NCBI GenBank assembly: GCA_902826025.1
Contig: CADEDH010000004.1
Span: forward strand, 39,284-88,079
DNA length: 48,796 nt
Reading direction: 5' to 3'
Source: an uncultured Actinomycetes bacterium
GTDB lineage: Bacteria > Actinomycetota > Acidimicrobiia > Acidimicrobiales > SZUA-35
Below, in pieces: positions 21,846 to 30,639 of the stretch. The notes beneath the pieces are model-generated. The model did no database searches. It was not told the origin of the DNA and worked only from the letters and a program-made list of their open reading frames with translations. How positions within the stretch are numbered: position 1 is the stretch's first letter; every line of letters starts with the position of its first letter. The position numbers and the translations under genes were made by a program.

Positions 21846-23119
21846 CGGCAACGGACGGAAGATGGCGGCAGAACTGGTCGGGGCACACGCCGTTCCGGCG
21901 GGCCCGGGTGCACGAGCCGACCACCGTGGCCGAGGTCCAGCGGATCGTGGCCGGGGCCCGACAGGTGAAGGTGGTGGGAGCGGGGCACTCGTTCAACGGC
22001 CTGGCCGACACCGACGGTGACCTCCTGTGGCTGGGTCGGCTCGCTCCGGCCGCCATCGAGATCGCCGCCGACCGCCGCGCCGTCAGCTTCAGCGCCGGCC
22101 TCACCTACGACCAGCTGTGCCCCGCCCTCCACGCAGCCGGTCTGGCCCTGGCCAACACGGCGTCGCTGCGCCACATCACGGTGGCCGGAGCGGTGGCCAC
22201 GGCCACCCACGGGTCGGGCGACCAGCTGGGCAACCTGGCCACCGCGGTGGCCGGGCTGGAGCTGGTGACGGCCGGCGGTGAGCGGGTGGCGCTACACCGG
22301 GACACCGACGGCGACCGCTTCCTGGGGGCCGTGGTCTCGCTCGGCGCCCTCGGGGTGGTGACCCGCCTCACCCTCCACGTGGAACCGACGTACGACGTCG
22401 TCCAGCATGTCTACGCCGGACTACCGTGGGACGCCCTCTACGAGTACTTCGACGACGTGACCGGGGCCGGCTACAGCGTGAGCCTGTTCCCCACCTGGCA
22501 GCAACCGGCGGTGGAGTCGGTGTGGGTGAAGCACCGCCTGACCCCGGGGGCGGCGGCGCCCGAGCCGCCGGCCGACCTGTTCGGCGCCCGCCTCCAGGCC
22601 ACGCACCTGCCGACGTTGCAGAACGACCGGGTGCGTACGGCCGTCAGCGAGCCCGGCCCGTGGCACCATCGCCTCCCCCACTTCGCCCTCAACGCCCCGG
22701 GGGCGGTGGGCAACGAACTGCAGAGCGAGTACTTCGTGCCCCGCCGTCATGCCGTCGACGCCATCCGGGCGGTGGCCGCCATCGGGCCGGAGCTGGCCGG
22801 CGTGATCGGGGTGACCGAGTTGCGAACGGTGGCCGGCGACGACCTGTGGCTCAGCCCGGCCTACGGCGGCGACGTGGTGGCCATCCACTTCAACTGGTGG
22901 AAGGACTGGGCCGGCGTGTCGGCTGTGCTGCCCCGGGTGGAGGCCGCGCTGGCGCCGTTCGACCCGGTCCCCCACTGGGGCAAGCTGCACACGCTCACCC
23001 CGGGCCAGGTGGCGGCCGGCTTCCCCCGGATCGGCGACTTCCGCCGCTTGGCCACCGAGGTGGACCCGGCCGGGGTGTTCGCCAACGGTGCTGTCCGCAC
23101 CTGGCTCCTCGACGTCTGA
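21842..23119 (+). CDS. FAD-binding alditol/aldonolactone oxidase-like protein
   Basis: A 425-residue flavoprotein of the vanillyl-alcohol oxidase/aldonolactone oxidase family. The FAD domain contains VKVVGAGHSFNGLADTDGDL, where His of GHSFN is the usual site of covalent FAD attachment, and ITVAGAVATATHGSGDQLGN. The C-terminal ALO-type domain ends with VPHWGKLHTLTPGQVAAGF. Size and motifs fit actinobacterial alditol (xylitol/sorbitol) oxidases, which oxidise a terminal hydroxyl using oxygen and release H2O2. No signal peptide is visible. The GTG start at 21842 is preceded at about ten bases by GGGGAGGA. The position after the kinase gene suggests polyol or amino-polyol metabolism, by inference. 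Confidence 0.88.
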   Translation: MTATDGRWRQNWSGHTPFRRARVHEPTTVAEVQRIVAGARQVKVVGAGHSFNGLADTDGDLLWLGRLAPAAIEIAADRRAVSFSAGLTYDQLCPALHAAGLALANTASLRHITVAGAVATATHGSGDQLGNLATAVAGLELVTAGGERVALHRDTDGDRFLGAVVSLGALGVVTRLTLHVEPTYDVVQHVYAGLPWDALYEYFDDVTGAGYSVSLFPTWQQPAVESVWVKHRLTPGAAAPEPPADLFGARLQATHLPTLQNDRVRTAVSEPGPWHHRLPHFALNAPGAVGNELQSEYFVPRRHAVDAIRAVAAIGPELAGVIGVTELRTVAGDDLWLSPAYGGDVVAIHFNWWKDWAGVSAVLPRVEAALAPFDPVPHWGKLHTLTPGQVAAGFPRIGDFRRLATEVDPAGVFANGAVRTWLLDV

Positions 23120-23150
23120 GCGGCCCTCCGGTGGGCGGCGCCCGGGGAAC

Positions 23151-23179
23151 CTGACCGGGCCCGGCCGGCGCGCTACGTT
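23151..23179 (+). promoter_or_regulatory. Candidate promoter, leaderless, before the hydroxyacid dehydrogenase
   Basis: CTGACC (23151-23156) and TACGTT (23174-23179) are separated by 17 bases, and the ATG of the next gene follows eight bases after the -10. This geometry predicts transcription starting at or within a base or two of the start codon. Confidence 0.5.
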
Positions 23180-23187
23180 CTGGGGCC

Positions 23188-24243
23188 ATGACGTTCAAGG
23201 TCGTTGCCCAGCTCCCCGCCTTCGCCCAGACCGGCCCCGTCGAGCAGCGCTACGCCTGGGAGTTGGAGGCGCTGGGCCCCCTGGGGGCCGACATCGTGGA
23301 GGTGGCGGCGTCCACGGCCGAGGAGTTCCTGGCCGTGGCGGCCGACGCCGACGCCCTCATCACCTCCTGGGGTTTCCCCATCACGGCCGAGATCATCGCC
23401 GGCCTGGAGCGGTGCGTGGTGATCGGGGTCGGTTCGGTGGGCACCGACATGGTCGATGTCGACGCCGCCACCCGGGCCGGGATCGTGGTCACCAACACCC
23501 CCGACATCTTCATCGAGGAGGTGGCCGACCACGCCATGGCCCTCATCCTGGCGTGCGCCCGCCACGTGGTGGAGCAGCACCAGATGGTGGTGGAGGGCCG
23601 GTGGGCCGAGGGCCGGCCCGCCCTGTCCCGCTTCCCCCGCCTGTTCGGTACCACCCTGGGTCTCGTCAGCTACGGCAACGTGGCCCGGGCCACCGCCCGG
23701 CGGGCCAAGGCCTTCGGCTTCCGCCTCATGGCCTACGACCCCTACGTCTCCGAGTTGGCCATGACCGCCGACGGGATCGAGCCCATGACGTCACTGGGCG
23801 AGATGCTGGAACGCTGCGACTACGTCTCGATCCACGCCCCGTTCAACCCCGGGACCTACCACCTGATCGGCGAGGCCGAGCTGGCCCGGATGAAGTCGAC
23901 CGCCATCATCGTCAACACCGGGCGGGGCGGGATCATCGACGAGGAGGCGCTGGCCAAGGCGATCGTCGACGGCCGCCTGGCCGGGGCCGGGCTCGACGTG
24001 CTGGAGCAGGAGCCGCCCCCCGCCGATCATCCGCTGTTCGGGCTGCCCAACGTGATCCTCAGCCCCCATGTCGCCTCGGCCACATCGCGCATGCGGCCCG
24101 AGACCCGGCGCCGGGTGGGCCGCGAGGTGTCGCTCGTGCTCCAGGGCCTGTGGCCCCGCAGCACCGTCAACCCCACCGTGCTCCCCCGCACCCAGCTCAC
24201 CCGCTGGCAGCCCTATCCCATGGATCGCGGCCCCAACCGTTGA
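23188..24243 (+). CDS. D-isomer-specific 2-hydroxyacid dehydrogenase (CtBP-like)
   Basis: A 351-residue NAD-dependent dehydrogenase of the D-2-hydroxyacid family. The substrate domain includes ADALITSWGFPITAEIIAGL and the central segment NTPDIFIEEVADHAMALILA. The Rossmann domain has GTTLGLVSYGNVARATARRA (a variant of GxGxxG, reading SYGNVA). Catalytic Arg lies in IIVNTGRGGIIDEEALAKAI, Glu in LDVLEQEPPP and His in LSPHVASATSR. The protein resembles the C-terminal-binding-protein branch whose bacterial members reduce or oxidise diverse 2-keto/2-hydroxy acids. It has its own predicted promoter, about 70 bases after the oxidase gene. Family call is strong; substrate unknown. Confidence 0.93.
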   Translation: MTFKVVAQLPAFAQTGPVEQRYAWELEALGPLGADIVEVAASTAEEFLAVAADADALITSWGFPITAEIIAGLERCVVIGVGSVGTDMVDVDAATRAGIVVTNTPDIFIEEVADHAMALILACARHVVEQHQMVVEGRWAEGRPALSRFPRLFGTTLGLVSYGNVARATARRAKAFGFRLMAYDPYVSELAMTADGIEPMTSLGEMLERCDYVSIHAPFNPGTYHLIGEAELARMKSTAIIVNTGRGGIIDEEALAKAIVDGRLAGAGLDVLEQEPPPADHPLFGLPNVILSPHVASATSRMRPETRRRVGREVSLVLQGLWPRSTVNPTVLPRTQLTRWQPYPMDRGPNR

Positions 24244-24245
24244 TC

Positions 24246-24276
24246 TTGACGGCAACCGGTCAACTCCCACTAGGTT
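24246..24276 (+). promoter_or_regulatory. Candidate promoter of the substrate-binding protein gene
   Basis: TTGACG (24246-24251) and TAGGTT (24271-24276) are both good hexamers, but the 19-base spacer is longer than ideal. The start codon follows about 50 bases downstream with a strong Shine-Dalgarno, so this mRNA would be leadered. Confidence 0.4.
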
Positions 24277-24328
24277 GATGCAACTGTGCTGCGATCCGGG
24301 GGACCGCAGCGAAGGGGAGGACAACTTC

Positions 24329-25957
24329 ATGCGAGTATCACGATGGCGTTGGCTCGTCGCCGTCTTGGCGGCGGCCTCGCTCCTGGCCGCGGCCTGCGGC
24401 AGCAGCGGCGACACCACCACAGCCGAGACCGAGGGCGAGGGAAGCGGCGGCAGCACGGCCGGCTCGTCGGCCACCACCGCGGTGGACGTGACGGTGCCCC
24501 AGAGCGCCGAGTACAGCGGCCAGGCGGTGGCCGACGGTTCCAAGCTGCCCCAGGATCTCGCCGGCTGGGAGGCGCTGTGGAAGACCCAGCGCGACGCCGT
24601 GGTCCAGCGGATCAAGGACAACAAGTGGGGCGTGTCGGCCGACGGCAAGACGCTCACCGGCCCCGAGGGCTTCACGGTCGACCTGTCGGCTTGCCCCGAC
24701 GGCTGGAACTCGGCCGAGGGCCTGACCGACACTGAGGTCAAGATCGGCCAGACGATCGCCCAGTCGGGCACGTTCGCCGTGGCCGGCAACTACGGCAAGG
24801 GCCAGGACGCCATCTTCCAGTACTACAACGGCAAGGGGGGCTTCCCCGACTCCACGGGCAAGACCCGCAAGGTCACCTACATCCAGAAGGACGACGGTTA
24901 CGACCCGGCCAAGACCGTGCCGCTGGTCGACGAGCTACTCAACGCCGAGAAGGTGTTCTCGTTGGTGACGCTGGGCTCACCCAACATCATGAAGACCTAC
25001 GACAAGGTTAACCAGCGCTGTGTGCCCCAGGTGTTCAGCCAGAGCGGCCACCCGGCCTGGGGCGATCCGGCCAACCACCCGTGGACGTCGGGCGGCCTCC
25101 TCAACTACGCCACCGAGGCCGGCCTTTGGGGCAAGTTCATCGAGGACCGGGCCGACGAGTTCCCCGAGAAGTTCACCGTCGCCGCTCTGATCGTGAACAA
25201 CGAGTTCGGCAAGATCTACGACGCCAGCTTCCGGGCCTGGCTGGAACAGAGCCCGATCAAGGACCGCATCAACTACGTCACCGAGACGGTGGATCCCCAA
25301 GCCCCCACGATCACCAACCAGATGACCACGCTGGCGGCGGAGAACCCATCGGTGTTCATCGCCGAGGCGGCGGCCACGTTCTGCCCTCAGGCGGCCCAGG
25401 AGGCCTACCAGAACGGGATGCACGAGACGACCAAGTACCTGTTCCAGCCGAACACGTGCGCCGGTTCCAGCCAGCTCAGCAAGGAGAAGGTGGGCGGCGA
25501 CGGCTCGGCCTCGGAGGGCTGGTGGATCGTCAACGGCGGCACCAAGGACATCCGTGACGCCGGCCTGCAGGACGACCCGATGGTGATCTGGGGCCGGCAG
25601 ATGGTCACCGACCACGGCGAGGACCCCGACTCGTCCACCGAGTTGGGCCTCGGCCTGATGCACGGCTGGGCCTACGTGCAGTCGCTGCTGATCGCCGGCC
25701 AGTTGGAGGGCGGCCTCACCCGGGCCAACCTGGTGCTGGCGGCCCGCACGCTCGACACCAATAACCCGTTCCAGCTGGGCGGCATGGTGTGGCACGTCGA
25801 CGGCAACGCCGACGCCTACTACACCGAGGGCGGCCTGTTCCAGCAGTACGACGTGGCCAAGCAGAGCTACGTGAGCCGCACCGAACTGTTCAACCTCGAC
25901 GGCCAGTCGAAGAACTGCAAGTTCGAGACCGCCACCAGCACCTGCACTCTCTACTGA
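24329..25957 (+). CDS. ABC transporter substrate-binding lipoprotein (branched-chain amino acid type)
   Basis: A 542-residue periplasmic-binding-protein-type lipoprotein. The N-terminus MRVSRWRWLVAVLAAASL and the lipobox LAAAC (Cys23) mark secretion and lipid anchoring, followed by a Ser/Gly/Thr-rich linker. The mature part begins with a family-specific segment (ADGKTLTGPEGFTVDLSACP), and the LivJ-like fold starts at DTEVKIGQTIAQSGTF, with VPLVDELLNAEKVFSLVTLG and GLMHGWAYVQSLLIAGQLEG. GGGGAGG sits nine bases before the ATG. No permease or ATPase genes adjoin it, so it must use transporter subunits encoded elsewhere or act as a receptor. A strong hairpin follows its stop. Ligand unknown. Confidence 0.9.
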   Translation: MRVSRWRWLVAVLAAASLLAAACGSSGDTTTAETEGEGSGGSTAGSSATTAVDVTVPQSAEYSGQAVADGSKLPQDLAGWEALWKTQRDAVVQRIKDNKWGVSADGKTLTGPEGFTVDLSACPDGWNSAEGLTDTEVKIGQTIAQSGTFAVAGNYGKGQDAIFQYYNGKGGFPDSTGKTRKVTYIQKDDGYDPAKTVPLVDELLNAEKVFSLVTLGSPNIMKTYDKVNQRCVPQVFSQSGHPAWGDPANHPWTSGGLLNYATEAGLWGKFIEDRADEFPEKFTVAALIVNNEFGKIYDASFRAWLEQSPIKDRINYVTETVDPQAPTITNQMTTLAAENPSVFIAEAAATFCPQAAQEAYQNGMHETTKYLFQPNTCAGSSQLSKEKVGGDGSASEGWWIVNGGTKDIRDAGLQDDPMVIWGRQMVTDHGEDPDSSTELGLGLMHGWAYVQSLLIAGQLEGGLTRANLVLAARTLDTNNPFQLGGMVWHVDGNADAYYTEGGLFQQYDVAKQSYVSRTELFNLDGQSKNCKFETATSTCTLY

Positions 25958-25973
25958 GAGCGAGCCGAGATTA

Positions 25974-26008
25974 GGAGCCTGAGCCGCGCTGAGCGCGGCT
26001 CGGGCTCC
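25974..26008. terminator. Bidirectional hairpin terminator
   Basis: A 16-bp stem (25974-25989 with 25993-26008, one T-G wobble) closes on a three-base TGA loop. It lies between the convergent stops of the substrate-binding protein gene (25957) and the RraA-family gene (26023). There is no T-run on either side, as is common for terminators in GC-rich actinobacteria. Confidence 0.85.
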
Positions 26009-26022
26009 TCAGAACGGCGGGG

Positions 26023-26730
26023 TCAGTGGATCTCGGCCGCCTGGCCCTGGGCCTCACGCAGCTTGTGGATGTCGAAGCCGGGTTGGCGGGCGGCATCGAT
26101 GATCACCCGCTCCCGCCGGATCACCTGGTCGGCGGCGGCCCGTAACTCACCGGCCACCTCGTGGGGGATGACGACGGCACCGTGCTGGTCGGCGTGGATC
26201 AGGTCGCCGTCGACCACCCGCATCCCGGCCACCGTCACCGGCCGGCCGAAGTCCACCACGTGGACGAAGGCATGGGACGGGATCACCCGGTCGGCCAGCA
26301 TCTGGAACCCCTCGGCGATGTCGGGCAGGTCGCGGATCCCGCCGTCGGTCACGAGGCCCAGCGCCCCCAGCCCAGAGTGGATCGCCGAGTTGACCTCGCC
26401 CCAGAACGAGCCGTAGCCCCGCTGGCGGTCGATGTCGGACATCACGATCACGCTGGGCTTGGGCCCACCGTCGATATAGGCGTAGTAGGCGTCGGAGAGG
26501 GCCCGGGCCTCGGCCGAGGCCAGGTCGCTGGGGTGGCAGCTGCGGATGGTGGCGGTGCGGGCCAGGCCCACCATCGGCGGCAGCCCGGGTCGGAGGCACA
26601 CCAGAGGATCGCTGGTGTAGCCGTAGCCCCGGCGCTTGGGGGCCACCAGCTCCAGGGCGTTGCACACCGTCGGGGTATCCATGCCGGCCAGTTCGGCCGC
26701 CAGCTCGGGGGTCAGCTCGAAGACGCTCAT
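26023..26730 (-). CDS. RraA-like protein (HMG/CHA aldolase family)
   Basis: A 235-residue member of the RraA/4-hydroxy-4-methyl-2-oxoglutarate aldolase family. The active-site segment GALGLVTDGGIRDLPDIAE carries the conserved Asp and Arg that bind metal and pyruvate, and SFWGEVNSAIHSGLGALG is the glycine-rich region before it. VVDGDLIHADQHGAVVIPHE is the C-terminal family signature. Such proteins either cleave 4-hydroxy-4-carboxy-2-oxo acids to pyruvate or, as RraA, inhibit RNase E; the catalytic residues here favour aldolase or decarboxylase activity. The gene follows the acyl-CoA dehydrogenase by 13 bases with GAGGGGAG as Shine-Dalgarno, and is probably the last cistron of the amine oxidase operon. 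Confidence 0.88.
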   Translation of the reverse strand: MSVFELTPELAAELAGMDTPTVCNALELVAPKRRGYGYTSDPLVCLRPGLPPMVGLARTATIRSCHPSDLASAEARALSDAYYAYIDGGPKPSVIVMSDIDRQRGYGSFWGEVNSAIHSGLGALGLVTDGGIRDLPDIAEGFQMLADRVIPSHAFVHVVDFGRPVTVAGMRVVDGDLIHADQHGAVVIPHEVAGELRAAADQVIRRERVIIDAARQPGFDIHKLREAQGQAAEIH

Positions 26731-26743
26731 GCTGGGACTCCCC

Positions 26744-28060
26744 TCACGGCCCGGTGAACAGCGGGCCCCGGGCGCCGTTCTCGTTGAGCCCGGCCAGCCG
26801 CTCCGACTCCCGGTTCTTCACTTCGGAGCGGGCCACCACATGGTAGTGGACCTCGTCGGGGCCGTCGGCCAGGCGCAGGGTGCGCTGGGCGTGCCACATA
26901 TCGGCCAGCGGGAACCACTGGGAGATACCGGCGGCGCCGTGCATCTGGATGGCCTCGTTGATGATGTCGCAGCACTTGTCGGGCACCATGGCCTTCACTG
27001 CGCTCACCCACACCCGGGCCTCGGCGTTGCCCAGGGTGTCCATGGCCTTGGCCGCCCGCAGCACCATGAGGCGCATCGACTCCACCTCGATGCGGGCCCG
27101 GGCCACCACCTCCATGTTCTTGCCCAGGTTGATGAGCTTCTTGCCGAAGCCCTCCCGGGTGAGACCGCGGTCCACCATCATCTCGATGGCCCGCTCGGCC
27201 GACCCGATCGAGCGCATGCAGTGGTGGATGCGGCCCGGGCCCAGACGGAGCTGGGAGATCTCGAAGCCCCGACCCTCGCCCAGCAGGATGTTCTCCTTCG
27301 GCACCCGCACGTCGTTGAACTTCACGTGCATGTGGCCGTGGGGGGCGTCGTCGGCCCCGAACACGTACATGGGCCCTACGATCTCGACCCCTTCGGTGCC
27401 CACCGGCACCAGGATCTGCGACTGCTGCTTGTAGGTGTCGGCATCGGGGTTGGACCGGACCATGACGATCATGATCTTGCACCGGGGATCGCCCAGGCCG
27501 GAGATGTAGAACTTCTCGCCGTTGATCACCCACTCGTCGCCGTCGAGCACGGCCGAGGTCTGGATCTGCTTGGCGTCCGAACTCATGATCCCGGGCTCGG
27601 TCATCACGTAGGCCGACCGGATCTTGCCTTCCAGCAACGGCTCCAGCCACGCCTCTTTCTGCTCGGGGGTGCCCACCCGCTCCAGCACCTCCATGTTGCC
27701 GGTATCGGGGGCCGAGCAGTTGAGGCACTCGGAGGCCAGCCGGTTCTTGCCCAGCTCGTTGGCGATGTAGGCGTAGTCGAGGTTCGACAAGCCGATCCCC
27801 GTCTCGGCGTTGGGCAGGAAGAAGTTCCACAGCCCCTGGGCCCGGGCCTTGTCCTTGGCCCCTTCGAGCAGCTCGAGCTGGCCCGGGGCCCAGCTCCAGC
27901 GCTCGGCCCGGTTCTCGCCCAGCCGGTAGAACTCCTCGGTGATGGGATCCACCTCATCGCGGATGAAGGCCTTGACCGCCTCGTACAGCGGGCGAACGCC
28001 CTCGGACATCCTCAGGTCGAGGTCGTCCATGTTGGCCATCCTCAGAGCACCACCGGTCAT
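26744..28060 (-). CDS. Acyl-CoA dehydrogenase (ACAD10/11-like)
   Basis: A 438-residue FAD-dependent acyl-CoA dehydrogenase. The N-terminal helical domain is followed by the FAD/substrate segment YVMTEPGIMSSDAKQIQTSA and WVINGEKFYISGLGDPRCKI. The C-terminal domain contains LGPGRIHHCMRSIGSAERAI, and IQMHGAAGISQWFPLADMW precedes LADGPDEVHYHVVARSE, whose Asp-Glu resembles the catalytic region of the ACAD10/11 group that handles longer or branched acyl chains. It should introduce a 2,3 double bond in an acyl-CoA and pass electrons to ETF. AAAGG lies before the ATG. It sits 65 bases downstream of the copper amine oxidase gene and may process the acid derived from the amine. Confidence 0.93.
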   Translation of the reverse strand: MTGGALRMANMDDLDLRMSEGVRPLYEAVKAFIRDEVDPITEEFYRLGENRAERWSWAPGQLELLEGAKDKARAQGLWNFFLPNAETGIGLSNLDYAYIANELGKNRLASECLNCSAPDTGNMEVLERVGTPEQKEAWLEPLLEGKIRSAYVMTEPGIMSSDAKQIQTSAVLDGDEWVINGEKFYISGLGDPRCKIMIVMVRSNPDADTYKQQSQILVPVGTEGVEIVGPMYVFGADDAPHGHMHVKFNDVRVPKENILLGEGRGFEISQLRLGPGRIHHCMRSIGSAERAIEMMVDRGLTREGFGKKLINLGKNMEVVARARIEVESMRLMVLRAAKAMDTLGNAEARVWVSAVKAMVPDKCCDIINEAIQMHGAAGISQWFPLADMWHAQRTLRLADGPDEVHYHVVARSEVKNRESERLAGLNENGARGPLFTGP

Positions 28061-28125
28061 GGGGTCTACCTTTCGTCGGGTTCAGAACCTCCCATTCATA
28101 GCGGCTCTACGGACAGGCCGGCGAT

Positions 28126-30045
28126 TCAGTGACAGCACGAGTCTTCGCCGTTGACCACCGACAGCGGGGGCACGTCGAGGGCGGGGTTGGCGTCGAAGAA
28201 GCCGTGGGCCCGCAGCATGAACCCGGTCCGCTCCACCGGCATCACCGGGTAGTCCTCGGGCCGGGCCACGTGGGTGACGCCGCACGTCACCCACACCACC
28301 ACGTCGGTGTCGACCAGGTTGCGGTCGGCCGCCTGGAAGGCCGGGAGGCCGGCGCCGCCCGGATGCTGGGTGGGGTACTCGCCCGACGCCCTGGTCTCGG
28401 TCGGGTCGTAGGCGGTGACGTGGACGTGGTTGTAGGCGAACTCAGCCCGTCGGCCCACGGCCGAGTCGGGCTGGGCGAACAGCACCGGGGCCGGCCCCGT
28501 GATCAGCTGGTAGGCCACCGGGCGACCCATGGCGTTGAGCACCTCGGGGTTGACGATCCGCCAGCACCGGCTGGCCGTGGGGTCGGCCCGGCGTTTGGCC
28601 TCCGACTCCTTCTCCAGCACCGTGACCCGGGGCCGGAAAGCGTTGCCCCACGGGTTGTCGGGCCCCGGCGGCTCGGGCGATGCGTCCACCTCTTCGATCC
28701 GGTTCACCGGGCCGTCGATGTCGAGGTCGAGGCGGATGTTGAAGAAGTGCTGGTGGTGGGGGGCCTCCATGTCGTCGGTCACCTTGGTGCCGTACGGGCT
28801 GGCCGGGGCACCGGGCTCGGTGGCCCCGGTGAGCACGATGCCCGACAGCTTCACCTCGAGCTCGATGTTGCCATCCTGGTGGAAGTACCAGAAGAAGCCG
28901 TAGTCGTAGTTGCCGAGAGTGGCCCAGAACGACACCACCAGCCGCCGGTCCCGCCGGGATTCCGTGACGTTACGCAAGGTGTCACGATGGCGCCAGAGAA
29001 CGTTGTTGTCCTCTTCGTGGATGCACACGGCGTGCTCCAGGATCCCGGGCTGGCCGTCCATGCCGATGATGGGGGCGTCGAGGTACACGATCTCGCCCAG
29101 GCAGTCGCATCCCAGCTTGAGGGGGTTGGCGGCCCGGCCCATGCCCACCTCGCCCTGGTCGAACACGTGGCGCCAGAAGTGTTGACCCTGGGGGTCGCCG
29201 TAGGGCACCACCATCTCGGCCATGGCCGCCCGGTACAGGATCGGGCGCACCCGCCCCGCCACCGGGTCGTCGTAGCTGATCTGGTGGAAGACGAGCCCCT
29301 CCATCGGGTGCATCGAGATCCGCATGCTCCACCGCTGCCACCTCAGCTCGTTGCCCTCGAGCGTGAAGCTCGGCCCCTCCCGCTGGATGATCTCCAGCGG
29401 CTTCACGTCGGTCCGCAGCGGGCCGAGGCTGTCGGGATCGATCCGGGTCGACACCGGCGGCACCGGCACCGGGGCGTCGTCGATCAGCTCCACCACCTCG
29501 CCCGTGGACCGGTCGACCACCGCCACCAGCCCGTGCACCGGCCGTGACCAGGGCTGATCCCCCTTCTCCTCGAAGACGTAGAACACCGCCCGGGCCAGCC
29601 GGCGATGGCTCTGGTCGTAGGGGAGGCCCTCGAACCAGGCCGCCGGCCACGGCTCCACGTACACGGTGTCGGGGTTGGTGACCCCCCGGCGGGCCAGAGC
29701 GGCCGCCACCGCCGGATCCCTGGGCAGGTTCTGGCAGTCGTTGAACTCGTCGAGCAGCACGGGGGCGTGGATCCCGGTGAGTGACTGGCAGGTCTCGATC
29801 GTGTCGTCGTCGAGGTTGACCACCGACTCGTAGGTGAGCGACGACGCCCGGTCCACCGTCACCACCTTGAGCCGGCGGGGTGGCGCCGGCTCCTCCGGCC
29901 GCCAGGCCAGCACCATCTCCTTGGGCGGCTCCTCCAGGGCGGCCAGGCAGACGTGGGGGCGCTCGCCGATACGGCCGGAGGTCCCCACCACCTTCACCGC
30001 GCGCTGCAGCTCGTCGAGGGTCGGTGGATCGAGAGGGTGCATCAT
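28126..30045 (-). CDS. Copper-containing primary amine oxidase (phenylethylamine/histamine oxidase-like)
   Basis: A 639-residue topaquinone enzyme that oxidises primary amines to aldehydes with release of NH3 and H2O2. The cofactor Tyr380 is in TLGNYDYGF (consensus TxxNYD/E), the catalytic base Asp296 in FDQGEVG, and copper ligands His431, His433 (HHQHFF) and His592 (GVTHVARPEDYPV). As I recall the Arthrobacter phenylethylamine oxidase, these positions agree with it to within two residues, supporting the start at the double ATG near 30045 over further upstream candidates. No signal peptide is seen. The C-terminus ends in DSCCH. It is followed by acyl-CoA dehydrogenase and RraA genes on the same strand, suggesting an amine-utilisation operon. 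The amine is unknown. Confidence 0.93.
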   Translation of the reverse strand: MMHPLDPPTLDELQRAVKVVGTSGRIGERPHVCLAALEEPPKEMVLAWRPEEPAPPRRLKVVTVDRASSLTYESVVNLDDDTIETCQSLTGIHAPVLLDEFNDCQNLPRDPAVAAALARRGVTNPDTVYVEPWPAAWFEGLPYDQSHRRLARAVFYVFEEKGDQPWSRPVHGLVAVVDRSTGEVVELIDDAPVPVPPVSTRIDPDSLGPLRTDVKPLEIIQREGPSFTLEGNELRWQRWSMRISMHPMEGLVFHQISYDDPVAGRVRPILYRAAMAEMVVPYGDPQGQHFWRHVFDQGEVGMGRAANPLKLGCDCLGEIVYLDAPIIGMDGQPGILEHAVCIHEEDNNVLWRHRDTLRNVTESRRDRRLVVSFWATLGNYDYGFFWYFHQDGNIELEVKLSGIVLTGATEPGAPASPYGTKVTDDMEAPHHQHFFNIRLDLDIDGPVNRIEEVDASPEPPGPDNPWGNAFRPRVTVLEKESEAKRRADPTASRCWRIVNPEVLNAMGRPVAYQLITGPAPVLFAQPDSAVGRRAEFAYNHVHVTAYDPTETRASGEYPTQHPGGAGLPAFQAADRNLVDTDVVVWVTCGVTHVARPEDYPVMPVERTGFMLRAHGFFDANPALDVPPLSVVNGEDSCCH

Positions 30046-30204
30046 GTATCCACTATCCGTGACTGCGGAACGAGTTCGCAAGGGCCGTCCTGTGCCTGTT
30101 TCGGCTGCTTGTCGCCCTCGTGGCCGGACGCTTTCGCCGGGCTGACAGCGGCCCGGCCAGGGCGCGTGGGACGCCCGGGCCAGGGTTGGACTAGCGTCCG
30201 GTTG

Positions 30205-30623
30205 ATGGCAGCAGATTCCATTCCGGTCGAGCACCTGTTCACGTTGACCATCACGGCCGACCTCGGCGCCAGCTACCAGATCCGCACCGGCCCGGCCGGA
30301 CGCCGGATCGTGGCCGGCATCACCGGGGGCACCTTCGCGGGCCCCGGGTCAAGGGCACCGTGGCCCCCAGCACCGGGGCCGACTGGGTGACGGTGCGGCC
30401 CGACAAGTCGCTGCGGATCGACGTGCGCCTCGTTCTCGTCACCGACGACGACGTCCCCATCTACATGTACTACGGCGGGCTCCTGATCGACGGCCAGGCC
30501 CGCACCGCCCCATACTTCGAGGTGGCCGACGAGCGCTACAACTGGCTCAACAACGTCCAGGCGGTGGGCGTCGGCACCGTCGGCCCCGACGGGCCCACCT
30601 ACGAGATCTACGCCCTCCAGTAG
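30205..30623 (+). pseudogene. DUF3237 family protein, broken by a one-base frameshift
   Basis: Frame 1 from ATG 30205 gives EHLFTLTITADLGASYQI and GRRIVAGITGGTFAGP, and the shifted frame continues GADWVTVRPDKSLRIDVRL, TDDDVPIYMYYGG, TAPYFEVADERYNWLNNVQ and ends YEIYALQ. Joined, they give a normal DUF3237 protein of about 139 residues. The break is at GGCCCCGGGTC near 30340-30349, where one extra C would restore GPRVKG. Unrepaired, the first frame stops at 30390. It is either a sequencing or assembly error in a C/G run or a recent mutation; both halves are otherwise well conserved, favouring error or very recent loss. TAGCGT (30192-30197) seven bases before the ATG is a candidate -10. The family's function is unknown. 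Confidence 0.8.
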
Positions 30624-30639
30624 GCGGAACCGGAACACG

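Noticed and set aside
30335..30350. Programmed ribosomal frameshift in the DUF3237 gene
   Set aside because: No slippery X-XXY-YYZ heptamer or downstream pseudoknot is evident, and DUF3237 proteins are normally encoded in one frame; an indel is simpler.
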